The position numbers and the translations under genes are program-made. Shown here in pieces: positions 63,800 through 64,000 of a DNA stretch of 64,000 nt. The notes under the pieces are model-generated. The model was not told the origin of the DNA and ran no database searches. It worked only from the letters and a program-made list of their open reading frames with translations. Position 1 is the stretch's first letter; each line of letters starts with the position of its first letter. The DNA comes from Verrucomicrobiota bacterium (GTDB lineage: Bacteria; Verrucomicrobiota; Verrucomicrobiia; Limisphaerales; UBA1319): assembly GCA_022711435.1 (NCBI GenBank), contig JAKLFB010000021.1, forward strand, positions 34,167 through 98,166, given 5' to 3'.

Positions 63800-64000
63800 A
63801 ACATGATTTGACGTTTCACCTGTTGCGCTATTCAGCCTACCCTGGAATCCGTGAAAAGCAATCGCGCCGCCACCAGCAATTCCGTAAGGTGGGGGGCGTT
63901 CTGATTCCAATTAAGCCAGGTCCAACCGCTTAGAGCATTTTCGGAATCAGGCGCATTTTCGTTTTTGCTTGCTTCGCTGTGGGGATTGGGTATCTTACTC
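63800..64000. other. Noncoding stretch at the window end
   Basis: 201 bases upstream of the lpoB-like gene. No gene can be supported. AT-rich runs near 63950-63985 (TTTTCGTTTTTGC) suggest promoter or untranslated sequence continuing beyond the window. Confidence 0.3.

Overview
The window is GC-rich, gene-dense chromosomal DNA. It most likely comes from a member of Verrucomicrobiota, perhaps a Pedosphaera/Limisphaerales-like lineage. The taxonomic clues are two PEP-CTERM proteins, a pseudopilin-type secreted protein with an FADGH motif near its C-terminus, several Gfo/Idh/MocA oxidoreductases with N-terminal export signals, lamin-tail/CotH and FAD-oxidoreductase giants, a GH95 fucosidase-like enzyme, and secreted proteins ending in a common FYRV-type module. 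This is inference from gene content; there is no rRNA or other phylogenetic marker here. I see no tRNA, rRNA, CRISPR array, insertion sequence, phage gene or replication origin.

Layout. 1-4.5 kb: the 3' end of a secreted multidomain protein, then a large secreted beta-propeller protein on the minus strand. 4.6-12.6 kb: housekeeping and envelope genes (glycogen phosphorylase, four-helix-bundle protein, CpxP-like protein, S4 RNA-binding protein, NAD synthase, DUF192 lipoprotein, GH17-like glucanase). 12.8-22.8 kb: an exported Gfo/Idh oxidoreductase convergent with a five-gene minus-strand run, DegT aminotransferase > Gfo/Idh > L-arabinose isomerase > GH67-N-like protein > TIM-barrel protein. 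The last of these carries an in-frame TAA. 22.9-24.3 kb: a secreted HEXXH peptidase. 24.3-40.1 kb: nine co-directional minus-strand genes: unknown toroid-like protein, trpC, lipoprotein, glnE, GH95, PD40/TPR lipoprotein with a CxxCH, cysK, metY, metX.

40.3-45.1 kb: two PEP-CTERM proteins flanking a divergent pair of CrtI-type carotenoid desaturases. 45.3-48.7 kb: a nickel module, hypA-hypB diverging from nikR-nikM(PDGLE)-nikQ. It has no ATPase gene and no nickel enzyme beside it. 48.8-53.6 kb: pseudopilin-like protein, exported Gfo/Idh, a tyrosine-phosphatase-like protein overlapping ligA. 53.6-63.8 kb: a minus-strand block reading lpoB-like > COG3014-like > ycfL-like lipoproteins, then an 844-residue FAD oxidoreductase and a 1689-residue LTD/CotH protein.

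How the genes fit together. Much of the window is exported polysaccharide and glycan machinery (GH17, GH95, GH67-N-like, TIM-barrel and unknown toroid enzymes, arabinose isomerase, oxidoreductases). It is interleaved with sulfur amino-acid synthesis (CysK/MetY/MetX), nickel homeostasis, carotenoid synthesis and peptidoglycan-synthase activation. The most notable observations are the in-frame stop in an otherwise intact gene, the shared C-terminal module on unrelated secreted proteins, and the nickel transporter that lacks its ATPase.
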